Notes: generated from the sequence alone by a model not told the origin. A DNA stretch of 64,000 nucleotides from an uncultured Cohaesibacter sp. (GCF_963677725.1 NZ_OY782507.1:4214501-4278500), one strand, 5' to 3'; counted from the stretch's first letter, positions 1 through 11,634 are shown. Program-made: numbers and translations.

Positions 1-391
1 TGAGGCCATGGCTGGCAATTTCCCAGTCGGCGGCCTGCATGGCAGCGACCTGTTCGGGACTGCGGGCGAGCGCGGTGGCGACTCCATAGATGGTCAGGGG
101 AATGCCTGCTTTGGTGAAGAGACGATGGAGTCGCCAAAAACCGGAGCGCGCTCCATATTCATAGATCGATTCCATATTCCAGTGGCGCTGGCCAACCCAA
201 GGGGCCGCGCCGACAATCTCGGACAGGAATGCTTCTGACGCGGCATCGCCGTGCAACAGGCAGTTTTCGCCGCCTTCTTCATAGTTCAATACAAACTGAA
301 CTGCGATTTTCGCCCCGTTGGGCCAATTTGCCTTGGGTGGGTTGGCGCCATAGCCAATCATGTTGCGCGGATAACGTGTCACTTTCTTCAT
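1..391 (-). CDS. puuE: PuuE-type allantoinase / polysaccharide-deacetylase-like protein (5' part, cut by window edge)
   Basis: Reading from 391 down to 2 gives 130 open codons that run off the window, so only the N-terminal part is present. The translation contains YPRNMIGYGANPP, then a stretch with FVLNYEEGGENCLLHGD and APWVGQRHWNMES, which is the characteristic N-terminus of the cofactor-independent allantoinase PuuE, a NodB-type deacetylase-fold enzyme that hydrolyses allantoin to allantoate. The ATG at 391 has AAGAAGG directly against it; a GTG at 382 (V-T-R-Y-P-R) has the better Shine-Dalgarno spacing and may be the true start. It is divergent from uraH and fits the urate-to-allantoin-to-allantoate route with uraH and puuD. 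Confidence 0.88.
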   Translation of the reverse strand, partial: MKKVTRYPRNMIGYGANPPKANWPNGAKIAVQFVLNYEEGGENCLLHGDAASEAFLSEIVGAAPWVGQRHWNMESIYEYGARSGFWRLHRLFTKAGIPLTIYGVATALARSPEQVAAMQAADWEIASHGL

Positions 392-616
392 CCTTCTTGT
401 TATTCTTTTCTATAGCAAATAAATGGGCGGGCATTTTCTTGAAATTCCGATAGCTATTTTTGCAAATGAAGCAATGTTCTGGATTTGCCTGCCTTTATGA
501 TGCAAAGACGACAGCGTATCGCGACGAATGCCCCCTACAGATCGCGAAGCGGCTGGCAGAGACTAACAGATGTAAAGCCCGCAGGAGAGGGGCGGCAGGT
601 AAATGAGGAGCAGACA

Positions 617-970
617 ATGGCTGGCTATTTGACGACGCATGTTTTGGATACGGCTCGGGGTTGCCCGGCGGCAGGTCTACCGATTGCGCTCTATCGGATT
701 GAGGGTGAGGCGCGGACCCTGATTGTTGAAATGGTGACCAATGACGATGGCCGCACCGATCAGCAGATCCTTCCAGCCGAGCAATTTGCCATCGGCACCT
801 ATGAACTGGTCTTTCATGCCGGGCGCTATCTTGAAGCGATGGGCGATCAGGTCGAGGGGCCGCGGTTCCTTGATGAGATCCCGATTCGCTTTGGCATGGG
901 AGAAGAGAGCCACTATCACGTGCCGTTGCTGCTCTCTCCTTATGGCTATTCCACTTACAGGGGCAGTTAA
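617..970 (+). CDS. uraH: 5-hydroxyisourate hydrolase (transthyretin-related)
   Basis: A 117-aa protein that hydrolyses 5-hydroxyisourate, the product of urate oxidase, to OHCU. It shows the family hallmarks: N-terminal TTHVLD (His8), Arg46 in DDGRTD, the [11 protein letters not shown] block (His99/His101) and the C-terminal tetrapeptide YRGS (114-117). These are the active-site residues of HIUase and distinguish it from vertebrate transthyretin. The open frame extends upstream, but ATG 617 has a GAGGAG Shine-Dalgarno six bases upstream and gives the usual family length. Its stop codon overlaps the stop of the convergent LysR gene. OHCU decarboxylase (uraD) is not visible in the window. Confidence 0.95.
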   Translation: MAGYLTTHVLDTARGCPAAGLPIALYRIEGEARTLIVEMVTNDDGRTDQQILPAEQFAIGTYELVFHAGRYLEAMGDQVEGPRFLDEIPIRFGMGEESHYHVPLLLSPYGYSTYRGS

Positions 971-1905
971 CCCTGCTGGTCGGCCGCCATGGCTCTGGCC
1001 TGATCGGCTAGCACCGTGCGAACATGGCCGGACATATAATCGATGAAGAGGCGGATCTTCGGATCCTGCCTGCGACGGTGGGAGAAGAGGCAGGCCATCT
1101 GGATGCCAATTGGTGGATTGTCCGGCAGGATCGGCACCAAGGCGCCGGAGCGAATATGATCCTGCACTTCAAATTCCGGTTTCAGGACGATGCCATGGCC
1201 AGTCAAGGCCCAGTCGGTCAGCACGTCGCCATCGTCTGATTCAAACGGTCCGGTCACCGCAAATCGTTTGACACCTTCCTCGGTTTCCAGAGGCCATTGG
1301 AATTCCGGCGCACCGGGATAGCGCAGATTGAGGCAGGCATGACCGTCGCCACACAGATCTTGTGGACCGCTTGGCATGCCGTGGCTTTCCAGATAGGCGG
1401 GCGCGGCACACAGAAGGCGCTTGCAGTCGGCAATTTTGCGAATGCGCAGGTCCGAATCTTCCGGTACGCCCAGAAAAAAGGCCACATCCAGACCTTCCGC
1501 CGCAATATCGAGCTTTCGGTCGGAAAGGCGCATGCGCACATCGATCAGCGGGAATTCCTTTTTGAAGCCGGGGACGGCGGGGGCAATCAGCCGTCGACCA
1601 ACGCCCAGCGGGGCGGCCACATGGATGGTGCCACGGGGTTTGAGGGTGACACTGGAAACCAGAGCTTCGGCATCTTCGATCGATTCGAGAATACGGCAGG
1701 CGCCAGGATAGAAGAGGCGGCCCTGTTCGGTGGGGTTCAGCATGCGGGTCGTGCGTTGGAACAGGCGGACATTGAGATGTTCTTCCAACTGGGAGATGCG
1801 GGCCGAGGCGACCGCGGGCGAAATCCGCTGATCTCGGGCCGCCGCAGACATGCTGCCCAATTCGTAGACACGAACAAAGGTGCGGATATTGTCGAAATAG
1901 GACAT
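967..1905 (-). CDS. LysR-family transcriptional regulator
   Basis: A 312-aa LysR-type regulator starting [20 protein letters not shown]. The N-terminal winged helix-turn-helix (about residues 5-62) contains [20 protein letters not shown] and the [12 protein letters not shown] wing. An effector-binding domain of periplasmic-binding fold follows (about 90-300). The frame is open upstream to 1983, but the extra N-terminus is basic and unconserved in appearance, so ATG 1905 is preferred. It is divergent from puuD (160 bp between starts) and convergent on uraH with overlapping stop codons. That position suggests it controls the urate genes, probably in response to a purine intermediate. The effector is inferred, not visible. 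Confidence 0.9.
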   Translation of the reverse strand: MSYFDNIRTFVRVYELGSMSAAARDQRISPAVASARISQLEEHLNVRLFQRTTRMLNPTEQGRLFYPGACRILESIEDAEALVSSVTLKPRGTIHVAAPLGVGRRLIAPAVPGFKKEFPLIDVRMRLSDRKLDIAAEGLDVAFFLGVPEDSDLRIRKIADCKRLLCAAPAYLESHGMPSGPQDLCGDGHACLNLRYPGAPEFQWPLETEEGVKRFAVTGPFESDDGDVLTDWALTGHGIVLKPEFEVQDHIRSGALVPILPDNPPIGIQMACLFSHRRRQDPKIRLFIDYMSGHVRTVLADQARAMAADQQG

Positions 1906-2065
1906 CGAGAGGGCTCGTCTTTTTCTTGGTTTTTTTGAATCTGTTCCGATATTTTCTTCATACCACAGAAAAAGAGGGTGCAATATTGTTCAAATTGGCG
2001 CAAGGGCGGGAGCGTGTTTGGGCCTTGTTATTCTGTTTCGACACTGATTTTGGAGCTTGAGCGTG

Positions 2066-3313
2066 ATGGATTTCGAAATGATGCAGCCTTTGATCTGGTC
2101 TTGGCTGGAATTTGCCATTCGCTGGACGCATGTGATCACCGCGATTGCCTGGATCGGGTCGAGTTTCTATTTCATTGCATTGGATCTGGGACTGCGTAAG
2201 GCACCAAACCTTCCCGTCGGGGCGCATGGAGAAGAATGGCAGGTGCATGGGGGCGGCTTCTATCACATTCGCAAGTATCTCGTCGCGCCAGAGCATATGC
2301 CCGAGCATCTGATATGGTTCAAATGGGAGAGCTATTTCACATGGTTGAGTGGTGCGGCTCTGTTGATGGTGACCTATTGGGTCGGGGCGGAATTGACGCT
2401 GATCGATGCAAACAAGGCGGATCTGGCTGTCTGGCAGGCTGTGTTGATTTCTGGCGGTTCCCTGACCATTGGCTGGCTGGTTTATGATTTTTTGTGCAAA
2501 TCGCGGCTCGATCAAAAGCCGACGCTGCTGATGCTGCTGCTGTTCGTGCTGCTGGTGATTATGGGCTGGGGCTATAATCAGATCTTCACCGGCCGGGCCG
2601 TGATGCTGCATCTGGGAGCCTTCACTGCGACCATCATGACAGCCAATGTGTTCTTCATCATCATTCCCAATCAGCGAATTGTTGTGGCGGACCTGAAAGC
2701 GGGCAGGGTGCCAGATGCCAAATATGGCAAGATTGCCAAACTGCGCTCGACCCATAACAACTATCTCACCTTGCCAGTCGTCTTCCTGATGTTGTCAAAC
2801 CATTATCCGCTGGCCTTTGCCTCACCGTACAATTGGGTGATTGCGGCGCTGGTCTTCCTGATGGGCGTGACGATCCGCCACTATTTCAACACCAAGCATG
2901 CGGGTGCTGGCAATCCGATCTGGACCATCCCGGCGACCATCGCGCTGTTCCTTGCGGCGATGTGGATTTCCTTTCTGCCGGCCGAGCATCTGGATGGCGA
3001 GCTGAATGAAGCAGAACGCCCTATGACCCGCCATGAGCAACGTTTTGCGTCGGCGAGCGGGTTTGAAGATGTGGCGGGCATCGTTCAGGGGCGTTGCTCC
3101 ATGTGTCATGCGCGCAGCACCGCTTGGGACGGGGTGGGCACCGCGCCGCGCGGCCTTTATCTTGAAGGGGAAGCGGATATTGCGCGGGCCGCGCGCCAGA
3201 TCTTTATGCATGCAGGCGTGACCAATGCCATGCCGCCGGCCAATGTCACCTATATGGAAGCGGCGGAAAGACGCGCGATCGTCAAATGGTATCTGGCGGC
3301 GACGCGCGGGTGA
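2066..3313 (+). CDS. puuD: Membrane-bound urate oxidase with C-terminal cytochrome c domain (PuuD)
   Basis: About 415 aa. The first 300 residues form a urate-hydroxylase membrane domain with about eight hydrophobic segments and His-rich motifs (FAIRWTHVITAIAWIGSSFY near the start; HFNTKHAGAGNP). The last about 85 residues are a class I cytochrome c with a CSMCH haem-binding motif at about residues 344-348 and a distal Met in AMPPANVTYM. PuuD oxidises urate to 5-hydroxyisourate and passes electrons to the respiratory chain, unlike soluble uricase. TTG 2057 and GTG 2063 are possible alternative starts; TGGAG at 2051-2055 suits either GTG 2063 or ATG 2066. It is divergent from the LysR gene, and the pathway continues with uraH. 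Confidence 0.93.
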   Translation: MDFEMMQPLIWSWLEFAIRWTHVITAIAWIGSSFYFIALDLGLRKAPNLPVGAHGEEWQVHGGGFYHIRKYLVAPEHMPEHLIWFKWESYFTWLSGAALLMVTYWVGAELTLIDANKADLAVWQAVLISGGSLTIGWLVYDFLCKSRLDQKPTLLMLLLFVLLVIMGWGYNQIFTGRAVMLHLGAFTATIMTANVFFIIIPNQRIVVADLKAGRVPDAKYGKIAKLRSTHNNYLTLPVVFLMLSNHYPLAFASPYNWVIAALVFLMGVTIRHYFNTKHAGAGNPIWTIPATIALFLAAMWISFLPAEHLDGELNEAERPMTRHEQRFASASGFEDVAGIVQGRCSMCHARSTAWDGVGTAPRGLYLEGEADIARAARQIFMHAGVTNAMPPANVTYMEAAERRAIVKWYLAATRG

Positions 3314-3444
3314 TTGCTTCATCTATCCATTCAATGAGTGTCTGGACTGGCGTGGCCCAATGGGTCGCAGTTGGCTCGAATCGAGCTGTTTGTTCGGGTT
3401 GTGCAGGCTTCCTTGTCTGACTTGGGGAAGAAGTTTCCCCACTG

Positions 3445-3459
3445 GAACATGTTGAGAAC
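3445..3459. promoter_or_regulatory. LexA (SOS) box upstream of recA
   Basis: GAAC-N7-GAAC (spacer ATGTTGA), which reads GTTC-N7-GTTC on the other strand. That direct repeat is the established LexA operator of alphaproteobacteria. It lies about 118 bp before the recA start and overlaps a possible -35 element (TTGAGA, 3452-3457). Both half-sites match perfectly. Confidence 0.85.
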
Positions 3460-3576
3460 AAATCTAATTTCATATGTTTAATCAATTTTTTAAGTTACCC
3501 CTTGAGTAGTAGAACAAAAAGTGTACATTAATCACGGTTGCGCAAACGTGCATGCTATGAACAATGGAGCCCGAAT

Positions 3577-4641
3577 ATGGCACAGAATAGTCTCCGACTG
3601 GTCGAAGGAAGCAGCATGGACAAGACAAAGGCTTTGGAAGCCGCCCTTTCGCAAATTGATCGTGCATTTGGTAAGGGATCAGTGATGAAGCTCGGCCAGC
3701 GCGAAGTGGTCGAGATCAGCTCCATTCCGACCGGTTCTCTCGGACTTGATATTGCCTTGGGCATTGGTGGCCTGCCGAAAGGCCGCATCATTGAAGTCTA
3801 TGGGCCGGAATCCTCGGGTAAAACAACATTGGCTTTGCATGTGATCGCCGAATCGCAAAAGCGCGGTGGCATTTGTGCTTTTGTTGATGCAGAGCATGCC
3901 CTTGATCCGATCTATGCCAGGAAGCTCGGCGTTGATATCGATAATCTGCTGATCTCTCAGCCCGATGCTGGTGAGCAGGCACTGGAGATCGCTGACACGC
4001 TGGTCCGGTCTGGTGCCGTGGATGTGTTGGTCGTTGACTCGGTCGCCGCGCTGACGCCTCGTGCTGAGCTGGAAGGGGAAATGGGGGATTCGCTCCCCGG
4101 TCTGCAGGCCCGCCTGATGAGTCAGGCGATGCGCAAACTGGCTGGGTCCATTTCCCGCACCAACTGCATGGTGATCTTCATCAACCAGATCCGCATGAAG
4201 ATCGGTGTGATGTTTGGTAGTCCTGAAACCACCACCGGTGGTAACGCACTGAAATTCTATGCTTCGGTTCGTCTGGACATCCGCCGCATCGGTGCGATCA
4301 AGGATCGCGATGAAGTGGTTGGCAACCAGACCCGTGTGAAAGTGGTCAAGAACAAGGTGGCCGCACCCTTCAAACAGGTTGAATTCGACATCATGTATGG
4401 CGAGGGCATTTCCAAGCTTGGTGAATTGCTTGATCTGGGCGTGAAGTCCGGCATCGTTGACAAGTCCGGGGCATGGTTCTCCTATGATAGTCAGCGTCTG
4501 GGGCAGGGCCGTGAGAATTCCAAGAATTTCCTGCGCGAAAATCCCAACGTGGCCGACGAGATCGAAATGGGCATTCGCCAGAGCGCTGGTTTGAATGCTG
4601 GCTTGATCGAAGAAGCCTTGCCGGATGAAGAGGACGAGTAG
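3577..4641 (+). CDS. recA: Recombinase RecA
   Basis: A 354-aa RecA, the ATP-dependent strand-exchange protein and LexA co-protease. Walker A is GPESSGKTT at residues 76-84, Walker B is in [12 protein letters not shown], and the L2 region contains [17 protein letters not shown]. The acidic C-terminal tail ends PDEEDE. ATG 3577 ([11 protein letters not shown], the usual start in Rhizobiales) follows GGAG at 3566 with correct spacing; the frame is open upstream to 3538. An SOS box lies in the promoter region and an intrinsic terminator lies 54 bp after the stop, so the gene looks monocistronic. Confidence 0.99.
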   Translation: MAQNSLRLVEGSSMDKTKALEAALSQIDRAFGKGSVMKLGQREVVEISSIPTGSLGLDIALGIGGLPKGRIIEVYGPESSGKTTLALHVIAESQKRGGICAFVDAEHALDPIYARKLGVDIDNLLISQPDAGEQALEIADTLVRSGAVDVLVVDSVAALTPRAELEGEMGDSLPGLQARLMSQAMRKLAGSISRTNCMVIFINQIRMKIGVMFGSPETTTGGNALKFYASVRLDIRRIGAIKDRDEVVGNQTRVKVVKNKVAAPFKQVEFDIMYGEGISKLGELLDLGVKSGIVDKSGAWFSYDSQRLGQGRENSKNFLRENPNVADEIEMGIRQSAGLNAGLIEEALPDEEDE

Positions 4642-4694
4642 ACATACTCTGTTCCGCCAAGTGAATGCCTGGCCGGGATTGAAAGACAGAACAG

Positions 4695-4727
4695 GGCGGT
4701 TGACCTTCCACGGTCAGCCGCCTTTTT
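4695..4727 (+). terminator. recA intrinsic terminator
   Basis: An 11-bp stem, GGCGGTTGACC with GGTCAGCCGCC (one G-U pair), and a short loop, followed by TTTTTG. It lies 53 bp after the recA stop codon. Confidence 0.9.
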
Positions 4728-5107
4728 GTTTGGAAGGGGGAGGAGGACGAAACGTTGCCGGAGAGGGGCTGGACTGCCACTCATTGGGGGTGGTGCATTG
4801 CCTATCGGTCAGTTTTTCGGGAAAAATCAGCCAACAAGCTGAAGAAACCGCCGGACTTTGACGCCAAAGGAATAGACACCGGGGATGAGGCTCGTTAAAA
4901 CCGCTCGGTGACAGTCTTCAATGTCGCAGCTGTCTGAGCCGATGACGGTCGGACAGACCATGCCCAACGGGGCATGGGCGTGGTTGATGAGACAAGGCAA
5001 AAGGGCTAGATGCAAGGACAAGGCGCGAAATTCATGTCATGAATGATATGGATGAAGGCGACGGGGGCTGATGCTCTTGCTTGAAGAGAAACAATGATTG
5101 GTGCGTC
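4728..5107 (+). other. Long untranslated region / leader before alaS
   Basis: No convincing protein gene on either strand between the recA terminator and alaS. A perfect 8-bp hairpin lies at 4958-4977 (CCATGCCC, AACG loop, GGGCATGG) without a U-tract. Close to alaS there is a ribosome-binding-site-like GAAGAG followed by a five-codon mini-ORF (5094-5111) whose stop overlaps the alaS start. The alaS promoter must lie here. I recognise no T-box or other known riboswitch. Confidence 0.5.
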
Positions 5108-7768
<2,661 letters not shown>

Positions 7769-7872
7769 AGCCATTGGCAAAAGGATCCTGAAGCGTTGCT
7801 CTCAGGATCTCCGGCTGATCTGAAGATGTGTTTGGTCCACGGGCTTAGTGCAATCGATCTGCTATAGAGATG

Positions 7873-7902
7873 AAAAAGACTGGCCTTGTGCCGGTCTTTT
7901 TT
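7873..7902 (+). terminator. alaS intrinsic terminator
   Basis: AAAAAGACTGGC pairs with GCCGGTCTTTTTT (one G-U pair), 104 bp after the alaS stop. The A-run before the stem means it could also work on the other strand. Confidence 0.85.
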
Positions 7903-7989
7903 GTCCCATTTGGCGCTCGCTCATCAGGTGGGGTGGGGCTGATGGCGTTTTATCGCGGGAGAGATTGACCCTGCTCGCTGGCGTCAGGT

Positions 7990-8041
7990 GTGGCTACCTG
8001 ATCAATCGTAGTGGTGGGCAAGCGGGTGATCAGATAGCCAC
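7990..8041. repeat. 15-bp inverted repeat
   Basis: Left arm 7990-8004 is GTGGCTACCTGATCA and right arm 8027-8041 is TGATCAGATAGCCAC, complementary except at one position. The arms are 22 bp apart. There is no U-tract, so it is either an RNA stem or a pair of binding half-sites. Confidence 0.7.
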
Positions 8042-8097
8042 TGGCTACAAGAGCCGACTTTTTCCTATCCGAAAACGATATAGAGGTAAATAAAAAA

Positions 8098-8146
8098 ACG
8101 CAGTTACCATGAATATTTACCAGTCTAACTCATGGTAGATCTGCGT
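8098..8146. repeat. Bulged inverted repeat in AT-rich DNA
   Basis: ACGCAG (8098-8103) pairs with CTGCGT (8141-8146), and TACCATGA (8105-8112) pairs with TCATGGTA (8130-8137), with a small internal bulge and a 17-nt loop. A-rich sequence precedes it and ATTTTA follows, so it may terminate transcription in either direction. Confidence 0.6.
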
Positions 8147-8351
8147 ATTTTAAAGCTGGTTTGTTGTGAAACTTGAAATATTCGAATTAAACTCTGCGAG
8201 AGCTGTGCAATTTAACTAGTCAAAATTTACAGGTTAAAGGGAGTTGTTTATATGGATTCTAATTTGTGAGTATAAGTCTAGCTGGGCGTTTATGAGATAT
8301 TTAAAATTGCAGAAAGTCTGCTCTTCTTGATTGTTTCAAGGAGGAAACTAA

Positions 8352-8420
8352 TTGTATTTGCTTGATATTTTGGAGGATGGAACCGTCTGGCTGCCTCAGG
8401 CAAATCTGAAGCGGTTCTAG
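8352..8420 (+). CDS. Possible 22-aa small ORF (TTG start)
   Basis: AAGGAGG at 8338-8344 lies seven bases before TTG 8352, followed by 22 codons and TAG at 8418. The peptide begins MYLLDILEDGTVWLP. Only the ribosome-binding site supports it; I recognise no family, and a chance ORF or a gene remnant is equally possible. It lies just before the icd-side hairpin. Confidence 0.25.
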   Translation: MYLLDILEDGTVWLPQANLKRF

Positions 8421-8439
8421 CAAATGACCCGGTTGGGCG

Positions 8440-8471
8440 GCATCATCGGCAACAGGATGTGCCGATGATGC
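8440..8471 (-). terminator. Perfect 12-bp hairpin after icd, no U-tract
   Basis: GCATCATCGGCA (8440-8451), 8-nt loop, TGCCGATGATGC (8460-8471), 31 bp beyond the icd stop. Neither side carries a proper U-tract, so it may be a 3'-end stabiliser or a weak terminator. Confidence 0.55.
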
Positions 8472-8502
8472 TGTTTGTTGGTCCAGCCTTGGGGTGTGCT
8501 GG

Positions 8503-9714
8503 TTAGCCCATCGCTTTTTGAAGGTTCTGGTCCACGGCATCAATGAAGCCTGTGGTTGACAGCCAGTGCTGGTCCGGCCCGACCAAAAGGGCAAGGTCTT
8601 TGGTCATCTGGCCACTTTCGACGGTTTCAACGATGACTTTTTCAAGCGTCGAGGCAAAGGCAGCCAATCCCATATTTTCGTCGAGTTTGGCGCGGTGTTT
8701 CAGGCCGCCGGTCCATGCGAAGATCGAAGCAATGGAGTTGGTGGAGGTTTCTTCGCCACGCTGATGCTGGCGATAGTGGCGGGTCACTGTGCCATGGGCG
8801 GCTTCGGCTTCAACGATGTGCCCGTCGGGGGTCATCAATTGTGAGGTCATCAGGCCGAGCGAGCCAAAGCCCTGCGCCACGGTGTCGGACTGGACGTCAC
8901 CGTCATAGTTTTTGGTGGCCCAGACAAAGCCGCCATTCCATTTCATGCAACAGGCGACCATGTCGTCGATCAGCCGATGCTCGTAATGGATGCCCTTTTT
9001 CTTGAAGTCGGCTTCGAATTCCTGCTCATAGATTTCCTGGAACAGATCCTTGAAGCGACCATCATAGGCTTTCAGGATGGTGTTTTTGGTCGACAGGAAG
9101 ACCGGCCAGCCAATGTTAAGGCCATAGTTGAAGGATGCGCGGGCGAAATCGCGGATGGAGTCATCAAGGTTATACATGCCCATGGCAACGCCAGCGGCTG
9201 GTGCGTCATAGACTTCCTTTTCGATGACGGTGCCGTCTTCGCCGACAAATTTCATGGTCAGCTTGCCCTTGCCGGGGAACAGGAAGTCGGTCGCGCGATA
9301 TTGGTCACCAAATGCATGGCGGCCGATGACGATTGGTTTGGTCCAGCCGGGAACGAGGCGAGGCACATTGCGGCAGATGATTGGTTGGCGAAAGACGACA
9401 CCGCCCAGAATGTTGCGGATGGTACCGTTTGGCGAACGATACATGCGCTTGAGGTTGAATTCTTCGACACGCTGTTCGTCCGGGGTAATGGTGGCGCATT
9501 TGATGCCGACACCATGTTCCTTAATGGCTTCTGCCGCATCAACCGTGATCTGGTCATCGGTTCTGTCGCGCTCTTCCATGCCCAGATCGTAATATTTCAG
9601 ATCAATATCCAGATAGGGAAGGATCAGCTTTTTCTTGATCAGATCCCAGATAATCCGGGTCATTTCATCGCCGTCCAGTTCCACGACAGGGTTGTCTACA
9701 TTGATTTTCGACAT
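8503..9714 (-). CDS. icd: NADP-dependent isocitrate dehydrogenase
   Basis: A 403-aa enzyme of the TCA cycle making 2-oxoglutarate, CO2 and NADPH. It belongs to the homodimeric type shared by eukaryotes and Rhizobiales: N-terminal [14 protein letters not shown], the substrate block [15 protein letters not shown] with VFRQPI, the metal-binding aspartates around RLIDDMVA and GDVQSD, and [12 protein letters not shown] near the nucleotide site. ATG 9714 follows GAGGTC with correct spacing. The gene stands alone. Confidence 0.98.
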   Translation of the reverse strand: MSKINVDNPVVELDGDEMTRIIWDLIKKKLILPYLDIDLKYYDLGMEERDRTDDQITVDAAEAIKEHGVGIKCATITPDEQRVEEFNLKRMYRSPNGTIRNILGGVVFRQPIICRNVPRLVPGWTKPIVIGRHAFGDQYRATDFLFPGKGKLTMKFVGEDGTVIEKEVYDAPAAGVAMGMYNLDDSIRDFARASFNYGLNIGWPVFLSTKNTILKAYDGRFKDLFQEIYEQEFEADFKKKGIHYEHRLIDDMVACCMKWNGGFVWATKNYDGDVQSDTVAQGFGSLGLMTSQLMTPDGHIVEAEAAHGTVTRHYRQHQRGEETSTNSIASIFAWTGGLKHRAKLDENMGLAAFASTLEKVIVETVESGQMTKDLALLVGPDQHWLSTTGFIDAVDQNLQKAMG

Positions 9715-10028
9715 GTCTCAGACCTCGTCTATGAGAAGCCGGCCATGTGCCTGGCAGCAATCCAAGTGGGGCCATTTTGCTGCTCGACTGGCCAAGCGGT
9801 AAGTGAGTGTGAGGCTGCTATAGCATTCGTGGGGGGCCGGGCAAAGGGCTGATGGGGCCATACTTAGTCGACAAAATGCACAAATTGGCGTTTTCGCGCA
9901 CAGAATTTTTCCCGACGTCTGGTCAATCAGGGCGGGGGCCTTGCAATGGCTGGCCGTTTCGGCCACTAAACCAGCCAAGACCTATCAGTAGACTTTAAGC
10001 AGACTTAAAAAAGAAAGACGGAAGTAGA

Positions 10029-10766
10029 ATGGATCCGGTGATCATTCTGGTCGAGCCCCAATTGGGTGAGAATATCGGAACGGCGGCGCGCGCCATGGCC
10101 AATTTTGGCGTGACTGACTTGCGGTTGGTGCGGCCACGGGATGGTTGGCCAAGCGAGAAAGCGCGCAATGCGGCGAGCCGTGCCGATCATGTGATTGAGA
10201 AGACCGAAATTTTTGCAACGCTCGAGGAGGCGCTGGCCGATCTCGACTTTGTTTATGCAACGACCGCCCGTCAACGGGACATGCTCAAGACAGTGCGCCA
10301 TCCGGTGGAAGCAGCACAGATCATGAGACAGGAAGTGGCCAAGGGCGGTAAGGTCGGCATTTTGTTCGGGCGGGAGCGCTGGGGCCTCAACAATGATGAG
10401 GTGGTGCTGGCCAACGAAATCCTGACCCTGCCGGTCGATCCTGATTTCGCGTCACTGAATATTGCGCAGGCCGTTCTGATCATCTGTTATGAATGGCGGA
10501 TGTCGGGCGGTGAGCGGGCTGGTTCCTTGCCGTTTGAGACGCCGGAAGTACCGCGCGCCAGCAAGGAAGACATGGTGCATCTGTTCAACCATCTTGAAGA
10601 CGCGCTTGATGAGGTCAATTTCTTCCGCCCGCCGGAGAAACGCGAGCATATGGTGCGCAATTTGCGGACCATCATGCAGAAGGGCGATTGGGCAGAACAG
10701 GAAGTGCGCACCTTGCGCGGGGTGATTGCCGCTCTGCAGCGACGCCATGAGCGTAATCATCGTTAG
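10029..10766 (+). CDS. trmJ: TrmJ-like RNA 2'-O-methyltransferase (SpoU/TrmH family)
   Basis: A 245-aa SPOUT-class methyltransferase. Motif 1 is LVEPQLGENIGTAARAMANF, motif 2 is GILFGRERWGLNNDE, and motif 3 is PDFASLNIAQAV, the trefoil-knot SAM site. A C-terminal helical extension of about 80 residues with FFRPPEKREHMVRNLR is typical of TrmJ, which methylates position 32 of tRNAs. It lies 43 bp upstream of murI on the same strand, so co-transcription is likely. The exact target RNA is inferred from the family. Confidence 0.9.
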   Translation: MDPVIILVEPQLGENIGTAARAMANFGVTDLRLVRPRDGWPSEKARNAASRADHVIEKTEIFATLEEALADLDFVYATTARQRDMLKTVRHPVEAAQIMRQEVAKGGKVGILFGRERWGLNNDEVVLANEILTLPVDPDFASLNIAQAVLIICYEWRMSGGERAGSLPFETPEVPRASKEDMVHLFNHLEDALDEVNFFRPPEKREHMVRNLRTIMQKGDWAEQEVRTLRGVIAALQRRHERNHR

Positions 10767-10809
10767 GGGCCAAGTCATCAGGGCTGGCTAAGGCGGATCG
10801 GAGAATCCC

Positions 10810-11628
10810 ATGCGTCGCGCGAAAGATCCAACCATTTTGGTGTTTGATTCCGGCTTTGGTGGCCTGTCGGTGTTGTCGGCGCTGGTTGCCACCTTGCCTT
10901 ATGCGGATTATGTCTATCTGGCGGATGATGCCCGCTTCCCTTACGGGGATTTGAGCGACGAGGCATTGACCGACGGGCTGGTGGCGTTGCTGACTGCGGC
11001 CTGTGGAGAAATAGAAGCCGATCTGATTGTCATTGCCTGCAATACCGCATCCACCGTCGCGCTTGATCGGCTAAGGGCCATCTTTCCGATACCGATTGTC
11101 GGGATTGTGCCCGGCATCAAGCCTGCGGCACGGGCGAGCCATAGCGGACATTTTGCGGTTTTGGCGACGCCGGGGACAATCCGGCGGTCATTGACACGGG
11201 ATTTGGTGCGTGACCATGCGCAGGGCTGCGAGGTGGATCTGATTGCCTGCCATCGGCTGGCCGGGCTTGCGGAGCGCTTCGTGCTGGAAGGCGTCTGTGA
11301 TCTTGATGCGCTCAGGGCGGATATTGGCAAGCTGTTTGACGGACCAAATGCTGCGACAATTGATGTCGTGGTGTTGGGCTGTACGCACTATCCGCTGATT
11401 TTGCCGATGTTGCAAAAGGTGGTGGAGCGCCCCGTTCTGTGGCTTGATCCGGCACCGGCGGTGGCGCGTCGGGTGATGCATTTGCTGCAGCAGGAATGGC
11501 AGGATTGTCTGGCCGGTGACAGGCTTGATGCGAGGCAAATTGCCGAGCGGATCCGGTTTCTGGCAACTGGGGATGGGCGCGCGCGTTTGGAACAGGCCTG
11601 GGCGGCTTTGGTCGAACGGGCGTCTTGA
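10810..11628 (+). CDS. murI: Glutamate racemase
   Basis: A 272-aa cofactor-independent racemase that supplies D-glutamate for peptidoglycan. The two catalytic cysteines are visible: Cys77 in IACNTAST and Cys191 in GCTHYPL. The N-terminus has the family motif FDSGFGGLSVL and then DDARFPYG. It follows trmJ by 43 bp and is followed by a short palindrome before the rpsD leader. Confidence 0.97.
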   Translation: MRRAKDPTILVFDSGFGGLSVLSALVATLPYADYVYLADDARFPYGDLSDEALTDGLVALLTAACGEIEADLIVIACNTASTVALDRLRAIFPIPIVGIVPGIKPAARASHSGHFAVLATPGTIRRSLTRDLVRDHAQGCEVDLIACHRLAGLAERFVLEGVCDLDALRADIGKLFDGPNAATIDVVVLGCTHYPLILPMLQKVVERPVLWLDPAPAVARRVMHLLQQEWQDCLAGDRLDARQIAERIRFLATGDGRARLEQAWAALVERAS

Positions 11629-11634
11629 GGGATA

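Larger units (their letters stand above)
7903..8502. other. AT-rich spacer between alaS and icd with inverted repeats
   Basis: No gene of recognised family. The stretch holds three inverted repeats: 7990-8004 with 8027-8041 (15-bp arms, one mismatch), 8098-8112 with 8130-8146 (an 8-bp and a 6-bp helix separated by a bulge), and a perfect 12-bp hairpin at 8440-8471. Between about 8086 and 8350 it is clearly more AT-rich than its surroundings. A 22-codon ORF with a strong Shine-Dalgarno lies at 8352-8420. It could be a decayed element, a structured RNA or a small-protein locus; nothing decides between these. Confidence 0.5.

Noticed and set aside
1297-1938. 213-codon plus-strand open frame
   Set aside because: Antisense to the LysR gene, whose HTH and effector domain are clear.
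4827-5021. 64-codon minus-strand frame in the alaS leader
   Set aside because: No Shine-Dalgarno, unlikely composition and overlaps the hairpin region.
4728-5107. T-box riboswitch before alaS
   Set aside because: No T-box sequence or specifier-loop pattern, no antiterminator with U-run, and T-boxes are not expected in alphaproteobacteria.
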